Below, in pieces: positions 45,593 to 53,976 of a stretch of DNA of 64,000 bases. The position numbers and the translations under genes were made by a program. Source of the DNA: Lichenicoccus sp964247695 (GTDB lineage: Bacteria; Pseudomonadota; Alphaproteobacteria; Acetobacterales; Acetobacteraceae); the NCBI GenBank assembly GCA_964247695.1, contig CAXTVI010000013.1:1-64000 (forward strand), read 5' to 3'. The notes under the pieces were generated by a model. That model made no database searches. It was not told the origin of the DNA and saw only the letters and a list, made by a program, of their open reading frames with translations. Position 1 is the stretch's first letter, and every line of letters begins with the position of its first letter.

Positions 45593-46564
45593 TTGGACAT
45601 GCATGCCCGCCTGCAGGAGCACACCCAGTCGACCCTGGACCGGGTGATCCCGAACGAGAGCGAGCTGACCTGCGGCACCTTGATCGAGCCGGGCAAGTCC
45701 TACGGCTTCTTCACCGACACCACCGTGTGCATCGGCTGCAAGGCCTGCGAGGTCGCCTGCAAGGAATGGAACAACCTGCCGGCCGACAATATCGGCCTGA
45801 CCGGGCAGAGCTACGACAATACCGGCGCGCTGTCCGCCAACACGTGGCGCCATGTGAATTTCATCGAGAAGACCGGCGATGCGGGGATCGGCGGCGCGGG
45901 CAGCGGCACGGGATCATGTGGTGGCGGCTGCAACAGCAGCGGCCAGGGTGGCGTGCGCGACAACAACCAGCAGGCGTTCCAGAGCGGCTGGCTGATGATG
46001 AGCGACGTCTGCAAGCACTGCCACAACCCGCCCTGCATGGAGGCGTGCCCGACCGGCGCCCTGTTCAAGACCGAGTTCGACACCGTCGTCGTGCAGCAGG
46101 ATATCTGCAACGGCTGCGGCTACTGCGTGCCGGCCTGCCCGTTCGGGGTGGTGGATCTCAGCGCGCTGGACGGCAAGGCGCACAAATGCACCCTGTGCTA
46201 CGACCGGCTGAAGGGCGGCCTGGAGCCGGCCTGCGCCAAATCCTGCCCGACCGATTCGATCATGTTCGGCGAGATCGGCGACCTGACCGTGCGCGCCCGC
46301 AAGCGGGTGGCCGAGCTGCATGAGCGCGGCGTGGAAAGTGCCTATCTCTATGGCGCTCCGGACGAGCCCGGCGCCACCGGCGGCCTCGAATATCTCAACG
46401 CGTTCTTCCTGCTGACCGACCGGCCGGAGATCTACAACCTGCCGGTGGCGCCGACACGCGCCTCGCGCCGCGTGCTGCCCGGCCTGCTGTCGGGATTTGC
46501 CGCCATCACCGGGCTCGCGATGGCCGCTGCGGTGCTCCTGGGCGCGGGCGGGGACGCACGCTGA
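45593..46564 (+). CDS. fdoH: Formate dehydrogenase, beta (4x[4Fe-4S]) subunit
   Basis: A 323-residue FdnH/FdoH-like electron-transfer subunit. Cluster motifs are C46-x2-C-x2-C-x3-C (VCIGCKACEVAC), CKHCHNPPCMEAC near 140-152, CNGCGYCVPAC near 172-182 and CTLC with CAKSC near 199-218. A C-terminal membrane helix (about 295-318) anchors it, as in FdnH. A glycine-rich insertion at about 96-121 contains an extra CGGGC pair. The start is TTG 45593 with GGAG 8 nt upstream, or ATG 45599. The stop overlaps the NrfD gene (TGATG). Confidence 0.94.
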   Translation: MDMHARLQEHTQSTLDRVIPNESELTCGTLIEPGKSYGFFTDTTVCIGCKACEVACKEWNNLPADNIGLTGQSYDNTGALSANTWRHVNFIEKTGDAGIGGAGSGTGSCGGGCNSSGQGGVRDNNQQAFQSGWLMMSDVCKHCHNPPCMEACPTGALFKTEFDTVVVQQDICNGCGYCVPACPFGVVDLSALDGKAHKCTLCYDRLKGGLEPACAKSCPTDSIMFGEIGDLTVRARKRVAELHERGVESAYLYGAPDEPGATGGLEYLNAFFLLTDRPEIYNLPVAPTRASRRVLPGLLSGFAAITGLAMAAAVLLGAGGDAR

Positions 46565-47649
46565 TGTCGATCTCCTCTCAGGCGGCCAGTCTCGGCCCGG
46601 AGGACACGACGGAAATCCCGGCGACGACCAGCGAGCGCGACATGCCCGGGCATCCGGGCTGGACCGGCCCGACCTATTACGGGCGTTCGCAGCTCAAGGC
46701 CTCGCCGTTCAACGAGTGGGTCGTGGGCGGCTACATCTTCCTGGCCGGGCTGTCCGGCACCGCCATGATGCTGTCCGCCATCGCCGACATCGTGCGGCCG
46801 GGCGCGGCCCGGACCATCGTTCGCAACGGACGCTATTTGTCGCTGCTGGCTCCGGTGCTGGGCTCGCCGCTGCTGATCTGGGACCTGCACACGCCGCAGC
46901 GCTTCTACAACATGCTGCGCATCGCCAAGCATACCTCGCCGATGTCGATCGGCACCTGGATCCTGACGGCCTTCACGGGGTTCGCAGGCGCGAGTGCGGC
47001 GAGCGAGCTGCTGTCCGGCCGCTGGCCGTGGCTGCAACGCGCCGCCTGGCTTGCGCAGGTGCCCGCGGCACTGACCGGCTCCGGGCTCGGCTCATACACC
47101 GCCACCCTGCTCGCGGCCACCAGCACGCCGTTCTGGGCCGCGGCACCGCGCATGCTGGCCGTGCGCTTCGCGGCCAGCTCGATCGCGAGCGGTGCCGCCG
47201 TGCTGTCCCTGCTGGAGCCCGACCACCACATGCGCCGTCGGCTCGACGCCATCGCCACCGTGGCGCTGACCACGGAACTGGTCGCCGGCGTCGTGGCGGA
47301 CCGCACCTACGAGCGCACCGGGGTCGCCGACGCCCGCAAGAGCTTCTACGGGCGCTTGGAACGCATTGGCGTGACAGGCTTCGGCTGCGTGTTGCCGATC
47401 GGGCTGCACCTCGCCGGCCTGTTCGCCGACCGCCGCACCGCGCGCCCGCTCGGGGCGGTCGCGTCGGTGGCGACGCTCGCCGGCAGCCTGCTGTTCCGGG
47501 TCTCGCAGATCGGCATTGGCGACGAGTCCGCTCGCCGGCCCGACATCAGCTTCCGCTTCAGCCAGCCGGAGAACCTGCCCGACAAGCGGCAGGGCTACGC
47601 GATTCGCGAGAAGCTGCGGAAGCTGGCCTACGCGCGCAACAAGCGATAG
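46564..47649 (+). CDS. NrfD/PsrC-like membrane subunit of formate dehydrogenase
   Basis: A 361-residue integral membrane protein with about eight to nine helices after a polar N-terminus of about 50 residues. The PsrC/NrfD pattern is seen in SPFNEWVVGGYIFLAGLSG near 47-65 and LIWDLHTPQRFYNMLR near 104-119. It replaces the di-haem cytochrome b (FdnI) found with FdnGH and should exchange electrons with the quinone pool without haem. It overlaps the beta-subunit stop by one base. The tRNA-Sec gene follows 5 bp later on the opposite strand. Confidence 0.9.
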   Translation: MSISSQAASLGPEDTTEIPATTSERDMPGHPGWTGPTYYGRSQLKASPFNEWVVGGYIFLAGLSGTAMMLSAIADIVRPGAARTIVRNGRYLSLLAPVLGSPLLIWDLHTPQRFYNMLRIAKHTSPMSIGTWILTAFTGFAGASAASELLSGRWPWLQRAAWLAQVPAALTGSGLGSYTATLLAATSTPFWAAAPRMLAVRFAASSIASGAAVLSLLEPDHHMRRRLDAIATVALTTELVAGVVADRTYERTGVADARKSFYGRLERIGVTGFGCVLPIGLHLAGLFADRRTARPLGAVASVATLAGSLLFRVSQIGIGDESARRPDISFRFSQPENLPDKRQGYAIREKLRKLAYARNKR

Positions 47650-47654
47650 GCCGC

Positions 47655-47747
47655 TGGCGGAGGCGGATGGGAATCGAACCCACCGCCCGTTCTTGACGGG
47701 CCGCTGGTTTTGAAGACCAGGAGGGCCACCAGACCCCAATCGCCTCC
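47655..47747 (-). tRNA. selC: tRNA-Sec (anticodon UCA)
   Basis: A 93-nt tRNA with encoded 3' GCCA. The anticodon loop CTTCAAA carries UCA (47711-47713) on a 5-bp stem CTGGT/ACCAG. Sec-specific features are the 8-position acceptor arm beginning GGAGGCGA (7 pairs plus an A-C at the eighth), and a long variable arm with a 6-bp GCCCGT/ACGGGC stem and 5-nt loop. The T arm contains TTCGATT. It lies 21 bp after selB on the same strand. Confidence 0.96.
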
Positions 47748-47768
47748 CCTGGCCTGGGCCTAACAGCT

Positions 47769-49655
47769 TTACCCGGTGCCTCCAAGCAGGCGCCGGTCGC
47801 CGACCCTGCGGGTGAACTGGATGGCATCCAGATGCTCCAGCAGCGGCACGCTGAACTTGCGCGAGATGCCGAGGGCCAGGCCAGCGTCCTTGACCAGCAG
47901 TCCGTCGCCGGCTTGCAGCAGCGGGGTCAGTGTCCGCCGGGCCACCTCGATCGCGTCGCGATGGAACAGCACGTCCCGCTTCTGCACGCGGTCGCGCGCG
48001 CGCACCACGGTCCCCGCGCGCACGAGACGGTCGAGCATGCGACGCACCTGGATGTCGGTGGCCTCCGGCAGGTCCGGCGGCGTGAGGCCGCTACGTCGCA
48101 GCGCGTCCTCCAGCCGCTGGGCCAGCTGGTCCTCGCGCGTGGCGCGCTCGCGTTCCTGCGTCGGCCGCGCCACGCGCACGAGGCCGGCCTCGTGACACAA
48201 CGCCCCGGCAGACACGAGGCGCGCCACCGCCTCGTCCAGCACCGCCGAACCCGCCGCCGGGACCAGCGCGCCTAGCCGTTCGCGCGACATCCCCACTGGA
48301 TGCTCGGCTCCGCGCGCGCTCAGCAGTTGGGGCAGGGCGCCCATCAACTTCTCGAACACGACGCGTCCGACCACTCCCTCGCCACGCGTGCGGATCACGT
48401 CGAGGCCGGCAAGCGCCGGGGCTACCAGCGCCCGGCTTAGGCCGGCCAGCCTTGACAGCTCGGCCAGCGACAGGCCGGCGCCGCCCGCGCCCTCGATGGC
48501 CTCCAGCAGGACGCGGTTGCCGGTCGCGCCAGCCAGCGCCTGCAGCCGTTCGAGACTGCGCGGCGCGTGCCGGCGCAGCCGCCGCGCTTCCGGGTCGAGC
48601 ACCATGCCGCCCGCCACGGTAGCGGCGGGTGACGCGGTGCGCAGGATGAAGCGCTCTCGCGCCGGCACCGCGACCGGGCGGGCGCAGTGCAGTTGCGCCG
48701 GCGCCGTCCCGCCGGGCTCGAGCACCTCGCGGTCGAGTAGCCGGACCCGGGCCTCCACCTCGTCGGTGCCGTACAGCAGCTGCAGGCGCATCGTCGTCTG
48801 GATCGGCGGCGCGCCGGCGACGCTGGTGAGCTGCACCGAGAGCCAGCCGGAGGGCGGCAGCAGGCCGGGCTCGCACAGCGCCACGCCGCGCGGCACCTGG
48901 CCCGCTTCGATGCCACGCAGGTTGACCGCCACCCGTTGCCCCGGCTCGGCCGACGGCACCGCATGGCCATGCACCTGCAGTGACCGGATGCGTACGCGCC
49001 GGCCGTCCGGCACCACCTCCAGGACGGTGCTGGCCTGCAACGATCCACGCCGCAGGGTTCCGGTCACCACGGTGCCGTGGCCTGCGATGGTGAAGGCGCG
49101 GTCGACCGGCAGGTAGGCGTACCCGCTGCCCGCATCGCGGCCCTCGTCCGCCAGCGTCATTCCGATTGCCTGCCGGACTGCCTCGAGACCGGTCCCGGTC
49201 ACCGTCGAGGTCAGGATCGGCGACGTGATGCTCCGCAGCCCCGCCTTCGCCGCGAAGGCGGCAACAATGTCCGCGACCGAAGCCGCCTCGTTTGCCGATA
49301 CCAGGTCGGTCTTGGTCAGCACGATCACCGCGCGCCGGAGCCCGAGCAGAACGGCGATGTCGACATGCTCCTCCGTCTGCGGCTTGATCCCCTCGTTTGC
49401 CGCCACCACCAGCAGGACCGCGTCGATCCCGGTGGCACCCGACACCATGGTGCGGACGAAGCGCTCGTGGCCCGGCATGTCGATGAAGTCGATCTCGTCG
49501 TCGCCCAGGGTCAGGTGCGCGAAGCCGAGCGCAATCGAGATGCCGCGGCGCCGCTCCTCCGGCAGCCGGTCGGTCTGCATGCCGGTCAGCGCGCGCACCA
49601 GGGCGGTCTTGCCGTGATCGACATGGCCGATCACGCCCAGCAGCAGCCGTCTCAT
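47769..49655 (-). CDS. selB: Selenocysteine-specific elongation factor
   Basis: A 628-residue SelB. The N-terminal EF-Tu-like GTPase has G1 GHVDHGKTA (10-18), G3 DMPGHE (59-64) and G4 TKTD (114-117). Translation-factor beta-barrels follow to about 350, then C-terminal winged-helix domains (about 400-628) that bind the SECIS hairpin. It delivers Sec-tRNA to the ribosome at UGA. It begins 10 bp after selA, so translation is coupled, and is followed by tRNA-Sec. Confidence 0.96.
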   Translation of the reverse strand: MRRLLLGVIGHVDHGKTALVRALTGMQTDRLPEERRRGISIALGFAHLTLGDDEIDFIDMPGHERFVRTMVSGATGIDAVLLVVAANEGIKPQTEEHVDIAVLLGLRRAVIVLTKTDLVSANEAASVADIVAAFAAKAGLRSITSPILTSTVTGTGLEAVRQAIGMTLADEGRDAGSGYAYLPVDRAFTIAGHGTVVTGTLRRGSLQASTVLEVVPDGRRVRIRSLQVHGHAVPSAEPGQRVAVNLRGIEAGQVPRGVALCEPGLLPPSGWLSVQLTSVAGAPPIQTTMRLQLLYGTDEVEARVRLLDREVLEPGGTAPAQLHCARPVAVPARERFILRTASPAATVAGGMVLDPEARRLRRHAPRSLERLQALAGATGNRVLLEAIEGAGGAGLSLAELSRLAGLSRALVAPALAGLDVIRTRGEGVVGRVVFEKLMGALPQLLSARGAEHPVGMSRERLGALVPAAGSAVLDEAVARLVSAGALCHEAGLVRVARPTQERERATREDQLAQRLEDALRRSGLTPPDLPEATDIQVRRMLDRLVRAGTVVRARDRVQKRDVLFHRDAIEVARRTLTPLLQAGDGLLVKDAGLALGISRKFSVPLLEHLDAIQFTRRVGDRRLLGGTG

Positions 49656-49665
49656 ATCGGCAGGC

Positions 49666-51069
49666 TCATGCGAGCAGGCTGGCCAGGACGGCGGACGCGA
49701 CCACCGGGATCTCGTCGTCGGTCACCGTCAGCATGTCGAGCAGCAGTCGTCCGGCGGACAACCGTCCGACCACCGCCGGATGGTGCAGGCGGAGCCGTGC
49801 GGCCAGCGTCTCGGCGGTCAGGGTCTCGGGCAGCAGCGCCACGGCTCGGCTCGGGATGACGGTGTCGGGCAGCGTGCCGCCGCCGGCATGGCCGGTGCTC
49901 GCCTCCCCGGTGGCGGCGATCGCGTCACCGAGCAGGTCGCAGAGTTTTTGTGCCCGCGCCTGCAGCGTCGCCTCGTCCTGGCCGAGCATGCGCAGCACCG
50001 GGACCTGCGCCGCCGCCGCGTCCGGGTTCCCGTAGAGCCGGAGCGTGGCCTCCAGCGCCGCCAGCGACATCTTGTCCAGCCGCACCGCACGCAGCAGCGG
50101 ATGGCGGCGCAGCGGCGCCAGGGTGGCGGTGCGTCCGACCAGCATTCCGGCCTGCGGGCCACCCAGCAGCTTGTCGCCGCTGAACGCGACGATGTCGGCG
50201 CCGCTGGCCAGCGCCTCCTGCACGGTCGGCTCATGCGGGAGCGCGAACCGGCGCAGATCCAGCAGGGCGCCGCTGCCGAGATCCTGCATCAGCACGAGGC
50301 CATGCTGGTGCGCCAATGCCGAGAGCTCCGCCATCGATGCCTCGGCGGTGAAGCCGACGATGCGGTAGTTGCTCTGGTGCACCTTGAGCAGCATGCGGGT
50401 GCGCGGCGTGATGGCGTCGGCATAGTCGGCGATCCGCGTCTTGTTGGTGGTGCCGACCTCGACCAGGCGCGCGCCGCCCTGGCGGATCACGTCGGGGATG
50501 CGGAAGCCGCCGCCGATCTCCACCAGCTCGCCACGCGAGACGATCACCTCGCCCTCCGGACCGCCAGCAAGTGCACTAAGCGCCAGCAGCACAGCGGCCG
50601 CCGCGTTGTTCACCGCAAGCCCGGCCTCGGCGCCAGTCAGCGCCGTCAGCAGCGGCTCGATGCCCTGGGTGCGCGATCCGCGGGTCCCGGCGGACAGATC
50701 GAATTCCAGGTTCGAGTAGCCGCGTGCGACCGAGACCACCGCCTGCACCGCCGCCTCGGCCAGTGGCGCGCGTCCCAGGTTGGTGTGCAGCACGATGCCG
50801 GTCGCGTTGATCGCGGGCCGCAGTCCCGGGCGTGCACGCTCCGCCAGCAGGCCGCACGCGCGCCCGAGCAGGTCCGCCGGCGAGGGCAACGGATGCGGGC
50901 TGGCGCCGAGCAGGTCCGCCCGTGCCTGGTCCAGCACGCGGCGCAGCGCCGTCACCAGCGCCGGCCGGCCGGATTGCAACTCAAGCGCCGCCGCCTCCGG
51001 CTGCTCCAGCAGTCGCTGCAGCTGGGGAAGGCCACGCACCCCGGCCTGCGCGTCGATGATCCTGTCCAG
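49666..51069 (-). CDS. selA: L-seryl-tRNA(Sec) selenium transferase
   Basis: A 467-residue PLP enzyme converting Ser-tRNA(Sec) to Sec-tRNA(Sec) with selenophosphate. The PLP lysine is K300 in FSGDKLLGGPQAG. Other signatures are NATGIVLHTNLGR near 88-100, YSNLEFDL near 118-125 and VGTTNKTR near 205. There is no ATG, GTG or TTG near the expected N-terminus. A CTG at 51069 has AGGAGG 8 nt upstream and gives the family length, so I use it. It is divergent from selD across 75 bp. Confidence 0.94.
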   Translation of the reverse strand: MDRIIDAQAGVRGLPQLQRLLEQPEAAALELQSGRPALVTALRRVLDQARADLLGASPHPLPSPADLLGRACGLLAERARPGLRPAINATGIVLHTNLGRAPLAEAAVQAVVSVARGYSNLEFDLSAGTRGSRTQGIEPLLTALTGAEAGLAVNNAAAAVLLALSALAGGPEGEVIVSRGELVEIGGGFRIPDVIRQGGARLVEVGTTNKTRIADYADAITPRTRMLLKVHQSNYRIVGFTAEASMAELSALAHQHGLVLMQDLGSGALLDLRRFALPHEPTVQEALASGADIVAFSGDKLLGGPQAGMLVGRTATLAPLRRHPLLRAVRLDKMSLAALEATLRLYGNPDAAAAQVPVLRMLGQDEATLQARAQKLCDLLGDAIAATGEASTGHAGGGTLPDTVIPSRAVALLPETLTAETLAARLRLHHPAVVGRLSAGRLLLDMLTVTDDEIPVVASAVLASLLA

Positions 51070-51144
51070 CCCTGCATCCTCCTGGTCTGTGCCGCGCTCC
51101 AGTCCTAGATGAGCGCGCGGAAGCGTCAACGCGAGGAATGCGGA

Positions 51145-52191
51145 ATGAACGACATCGATGTTCGCCTGACCTCGCTGGCGCATGGCGGCGGCTGCGGCTG
51201 CAAGCTTGCGCCTTCGGTGCTGCAGCAGATCCTCGCCGACATGCCGCTCGCCGGGCCGTTCGCGAACCTGCTGGTCGGCACCGAGACCGGCGACGATGCC
51301 GCGGTGTATCGCCTGAACGACACCCAGGCGCTGGTCGCCACCACGGATTTCTTCATGCCGGTGGTGGACGATCCGGAGATGTTCGGCCGCATCGCCGCGA
51401 CCAATGCGCTGTCCGACATCTACGCCATGGGCGGCACGCCGATCATGGCGCTCGCCCTTGTCGGCATGCCCCTCGGGAAAATCAGCATCGAGGCGGTGCG
51501 CCGCATCGTCGCAGGCGGTGCCGCGACCTGCGCCGAAGCCGGCATCCCGGTCGCCGGCGGCCACTCGATCGACAGTCCGGAGCCGATCTACGGCCTGGTG
51601 GCGCTTGGCCTGGTGCATCCTGACCGGCTGATGCGCAACAGCAGCGCGCGCACCGGCGACCGGCTGATCCTGACCAAGGGCCTCGGTATCGGCATCTACA
51701 GCGCCGCCCTCAAGCAGGGCCGGCTCGAGGCCGACGGCTACGACGCGATGATCGCGTCTGCGACGCAGCTCAACGATGTCGGCACGGCACTGGCCACGCA
51801 ACCTGGCGTGCATGCCATGACGGATATCACCGGTTTCGGGCTGCTGGGCCATGCGCTGGAGCTGTGCCGTGGTTCGGGGCTGGCTGCGACGCTGCGGATC
51901 GCGGACGTGCCGCTGCTGCACGGCGTCGCCGGGCTGGCGCGGGACGGGGTCAGGACCGGGGCGGGGTCGCGCAACTGGGCGAGCTATGGGGACGACGTCC
52001 GCCTGCAGCCGGATGTCGAGGACTGGCAGAAGGATGTGCTGTGCGACCCGCAGACCAGCGGCGGCCTGCTACTCGCGGTTGCCGCCGATGCGGTGGACGG
52101 GGTGCTGGCGCTGCTGCGCGAGCGGAACTACCGGTCGGCAGGCGTGATCGGCGAAGTCGCGGCGGGCTCGCCTTCCATCACCGTTGCGTAG
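51145..52191 (+). CDS. selD: Selenide, water dikinase (selenophosphate synthetase)
   Basis: A 348-residue enzyme making selenophosphate from selenide and ATP. The active-site loop HGGGCGCKL places Cys17 and Lys20 at the same positions as in E. coli SelD; the residue is Cys, not Sec. The AIRS-fold signatures GDDAAVY near 50, SDIYAMGG near 90 and TDITGFGLLGH near 230 are present. GAGGAA lies 6 nt before the ATG. It ends 6 bp from the convergent PhyH gene. Confidence 0.97.
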   Translation: MNDIDVRLTSLAHGGGCGCKLAPSVLQQILADMPLAGPFANLLVGTETGDDAAVYRLNDTQALVATTDFFMPVVDDPEMFGRIAATNALSDIYAMGGTPIMALALVGMPLGKISIEAVRRIVAGGAATCAEAGIPVAGGHSIDSPEPIYGLVALGLVHPDRLMRNSSARTGDRLILTKGLGIGIYSAALKQGRLEADGYDAMIASATQLNDVGTALATQPGVHAMTDITGFGLLGHALELCRGSGLAATLRIADVPLLHGVAGLARDGVRTGAGSRNWASYGDDVRLQPDVEDWQKDVLCDPQTSGGLLLAVAADAVDGVLALLRERNYRSAGVIGEVAAGSPSITVA

Positions 52192-52197
52192 TCTCCG

Positions 52198-53031
52198 TCA
52201 GCCCATCACCAGCCCCTCGATGTCGTGCTTCTGGGTGATCGGCACGAGCTGGTCGACGATGCGGCAGACGAGGTGCTCGCGCAGCTTGGCCGGCAGCGCC
52301 TCGTAGAAGCCGCGGGTCACCATCATGTCGTGCAGCGCGGCATGCCCGGCGCCGGGCGCGTCGAAGCCGAGCACCAGCACCGGGCGCGCGACCGGCGACG
52401 GATGCGCGGTGCCGCGATGCACGGTGAGCGCCGAGCGGCAGGAGATGTCGCCCCTCTGCGGGAACTTGCGCACGCCGCGTTCCGCGAAGCGCTCCCAGCT
52501 GGCCTCCGGGGGGAACATCTCGTGCGCCCAGTCGCGGCCATCGTCCCACTGGGTACCCGGCGCGATCTCGAACGGTCCCATGTCGGGCGTGACATCGACC
52601 CCGGTGACGTTGAACGCCAGCGACGTGATCCGGTGCCCGGCATAGCTGTCGGGCGGCGAGGGGAAGTCGCGATGCCAAGGCTGGTTCTTCGCACCCTGGA
52701 ACGGCGTGTCGAAGCCGACCTCGACGATCTGGTACTGCGGCCCCAGCACCGCCTCGGCCATGCCCGTGATCCAAGGATGGGTCGCGAGATCGACGAAGCC
52801 GCTCAGCGCCTCGGGATGCAGCTCGACATACCAGCGTCGCGGTCCGCGGCCGACTGCGCCGCCGGGTCGCTGGATCGCCTCCCAGAACGCCGTCATCATG
52901 TCGTCGTGCAGCCGGTCGACCCACTCCCGGGACAGGCCTTCCTTGAGCCCGACGACACCGTCGCGCTGCAGGGTGGCGGCATCCTGTGCGAAGTCGAATC
53001 CTGGACCCTGTGCGGATGCGGTGGATGCCAT
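52198..53031 (-). CDS. PhyH-family Fe(II)/2-oxoglutarate dioxygenase
   Basis: A 277-residue phytanoyl-CoA dioxygenase family protein. The facial triad is visible as HRD in NQPWHRDFPSPP near 117 and a distal histidine in TVHRGTAHPSP, with a following arginine for 2-oxoglutarate. The ATG at 53031 has AGGGAG upstream. It lies 29 bp after the GntR gene on the same strand, so the two form an operon divergent from a sugar ABC transporter. The substrate is unknown; it might hydroxylate a compound delivered by that transporter. Confidence 0.85.
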   Translation of the reverse strand: MASTASAQGPGFDFAQDAATLQRDGVVGLKEGLSREWVDRLHDDMMTAFWEAIQRPGGAVGRGPRRWYVELHPEALSGFVDLATHPWITGMAEAVLGPQYQIVEVGFDTPFQGAKNQPWHRDFPSPPDSYAGHRITSLAFNVTGVDVTPDMGPFEIAPGTQWDDGRDWAHEMFPPEASWERFAERGVRKFPQRGDISCRSALTVHRGTAHPSPVARPVLVLGFDAPGAGHAALHDMMVTRGFYEALPAKLREHLVCRIVDQLVPITQKHDIEGLVMG

Positions 53032-53060
53032 GCCGTCTCTCCCTGTCAGCCGGGCCGGTG

Positions 53061-53879
53061 TCAGCCGGCTTTGTCGCTCGCCTGGACGACCCGCGCCAGG
53101 GCCTGTCGTGCATCCTCTCCGGCGCTCTCCAGCAGCGCACGCATACGCGATGCTGCCCGGTCCGCATCGCCATCGCGTATGGCGGCCAGCACGGCCTCGT
53201 GCTGGGCCAGCGACAGCTCCGGCGCCGAGGCATGCGAGCGCCAGTTGAGGCGGAAGGCGGCCGTCAGCGAGGAGCCGATCACGGCGCCGAAGGAGGAGAG
53301 GAACAGATTGTCCGCGGCCGCAAGGATCGCGACATGGAAGCGCAGGTCCGCCGCCACCGTCTCGGTCACCTCGTCCGGATCCGCATCCAGTGTGCTGCCC
53401 GGGTGCGTCGCCGCCTGGGCCCGGCACATCTGCAAGTAGGCTGCGGCGATGGCGGCGATCTCGGCCTGCCCGCCGCGCCGGGCGGCCAATGCGGCGGCGG
53501 CGGGTTCGACCACCATGCGGGCCTCGAACAGCCGGCTGACATAGGCGTCGCTCGGCTCCTGCTCGAGGTGCCAGGCCAGCACCTGGGCATCGAGCATGTT
53601 CCAGTCGGCGCGCGGGCGCACCTGGGTGCCGACCTTGCGCCGCCCTGCGATCATGCCGCGGGCTCCGAGCAGCCGGAAGCCCTCGCGCAGCGCCGGGCGC
53701 GACACGCCGAGGGCCCCGCAGAGATCATGCTCCGTCGGCAGCAGGGCACCCGGCGGGTAGAGGCCGGTAACGATCCGCCGCCCGATCGCATAAGCGACAT
53801 GCTCGCTGACATCGCGCCTGCGGGCCCGTTCGCCCGTCCAGGCCGGGCGCGAACCCGGGGCTGGCCTTTTGTCTGACAT
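53061..53879 (-). CDS. GntR-family regulator with FCD domain
   Basis: A 272-residue FadR-subfamily regulator. The winged helix (about 25-90) has ALLPTEHDLCGALGVSRPALRE and GMIAGRRKVGTQV; the FCD domain (about 110-250) has the metal-site segment LRFHVAILAAADN. This layout is typical of regulators of sugar and sugar-acid genes. A loose dyad GTCT-N10-AGAC (53871-53888) overlaps its start codon and could be an autoregulatory site. It is divergent from the YtfQ-like transporter operon. Confidence 0.88.
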   Translation of the reverse strand: MSDKRPAPGSRPAWTGERARRRDVSEHVAYAIGRRIVTGLYPPGALLPTEHDLCGALGVSRPALREGFRLLGARGMIAGRRKVGTQVRPRADWNMLDAQVLAWHLEQEPSDAYVSRLFEARMVVEPAAAALAARRGGQAEIAAIAAAYLQMCRAQAATHPGSTLDADPDEVTETVAADLRFHVAILAAADNLFLSSFGAVIGSSLTAAFRLNWRSHASAPELSLAQHEAVLAAIRDGDADRAASRMRALLESAGEDARQALARVVQASDKAG

Positions 53880-53976
53880 AAGCTAGACTTAGCCTCGGGA
53901 GGCGGTGGTTCACCAGGGCCTCGACGACATGCGGACGCGCCGGATCAAGGCGCGCCGCCCAGGGAGCACGACGATC

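Noticed and set aside
46564..47649. Cytochrome b (FdnI-type) membrane subunit
   Set aside because: The sequence follows the NrfD/PsrC pattern, and the histidine arrangement of a di-haem four-helix cytochrome is not seen.
51133..51205. selD itself as a selenoprotein
   Set aside because: The active-site residue is encoded by TGC (Cys17), and no in-frame UGA is present.
51070..51921. N-terminal extension of selA over the selD gene
   Set aside because: It is antisense to selD and His/Arg-rich with no homology; SelA length is met by the CTG at 51069.
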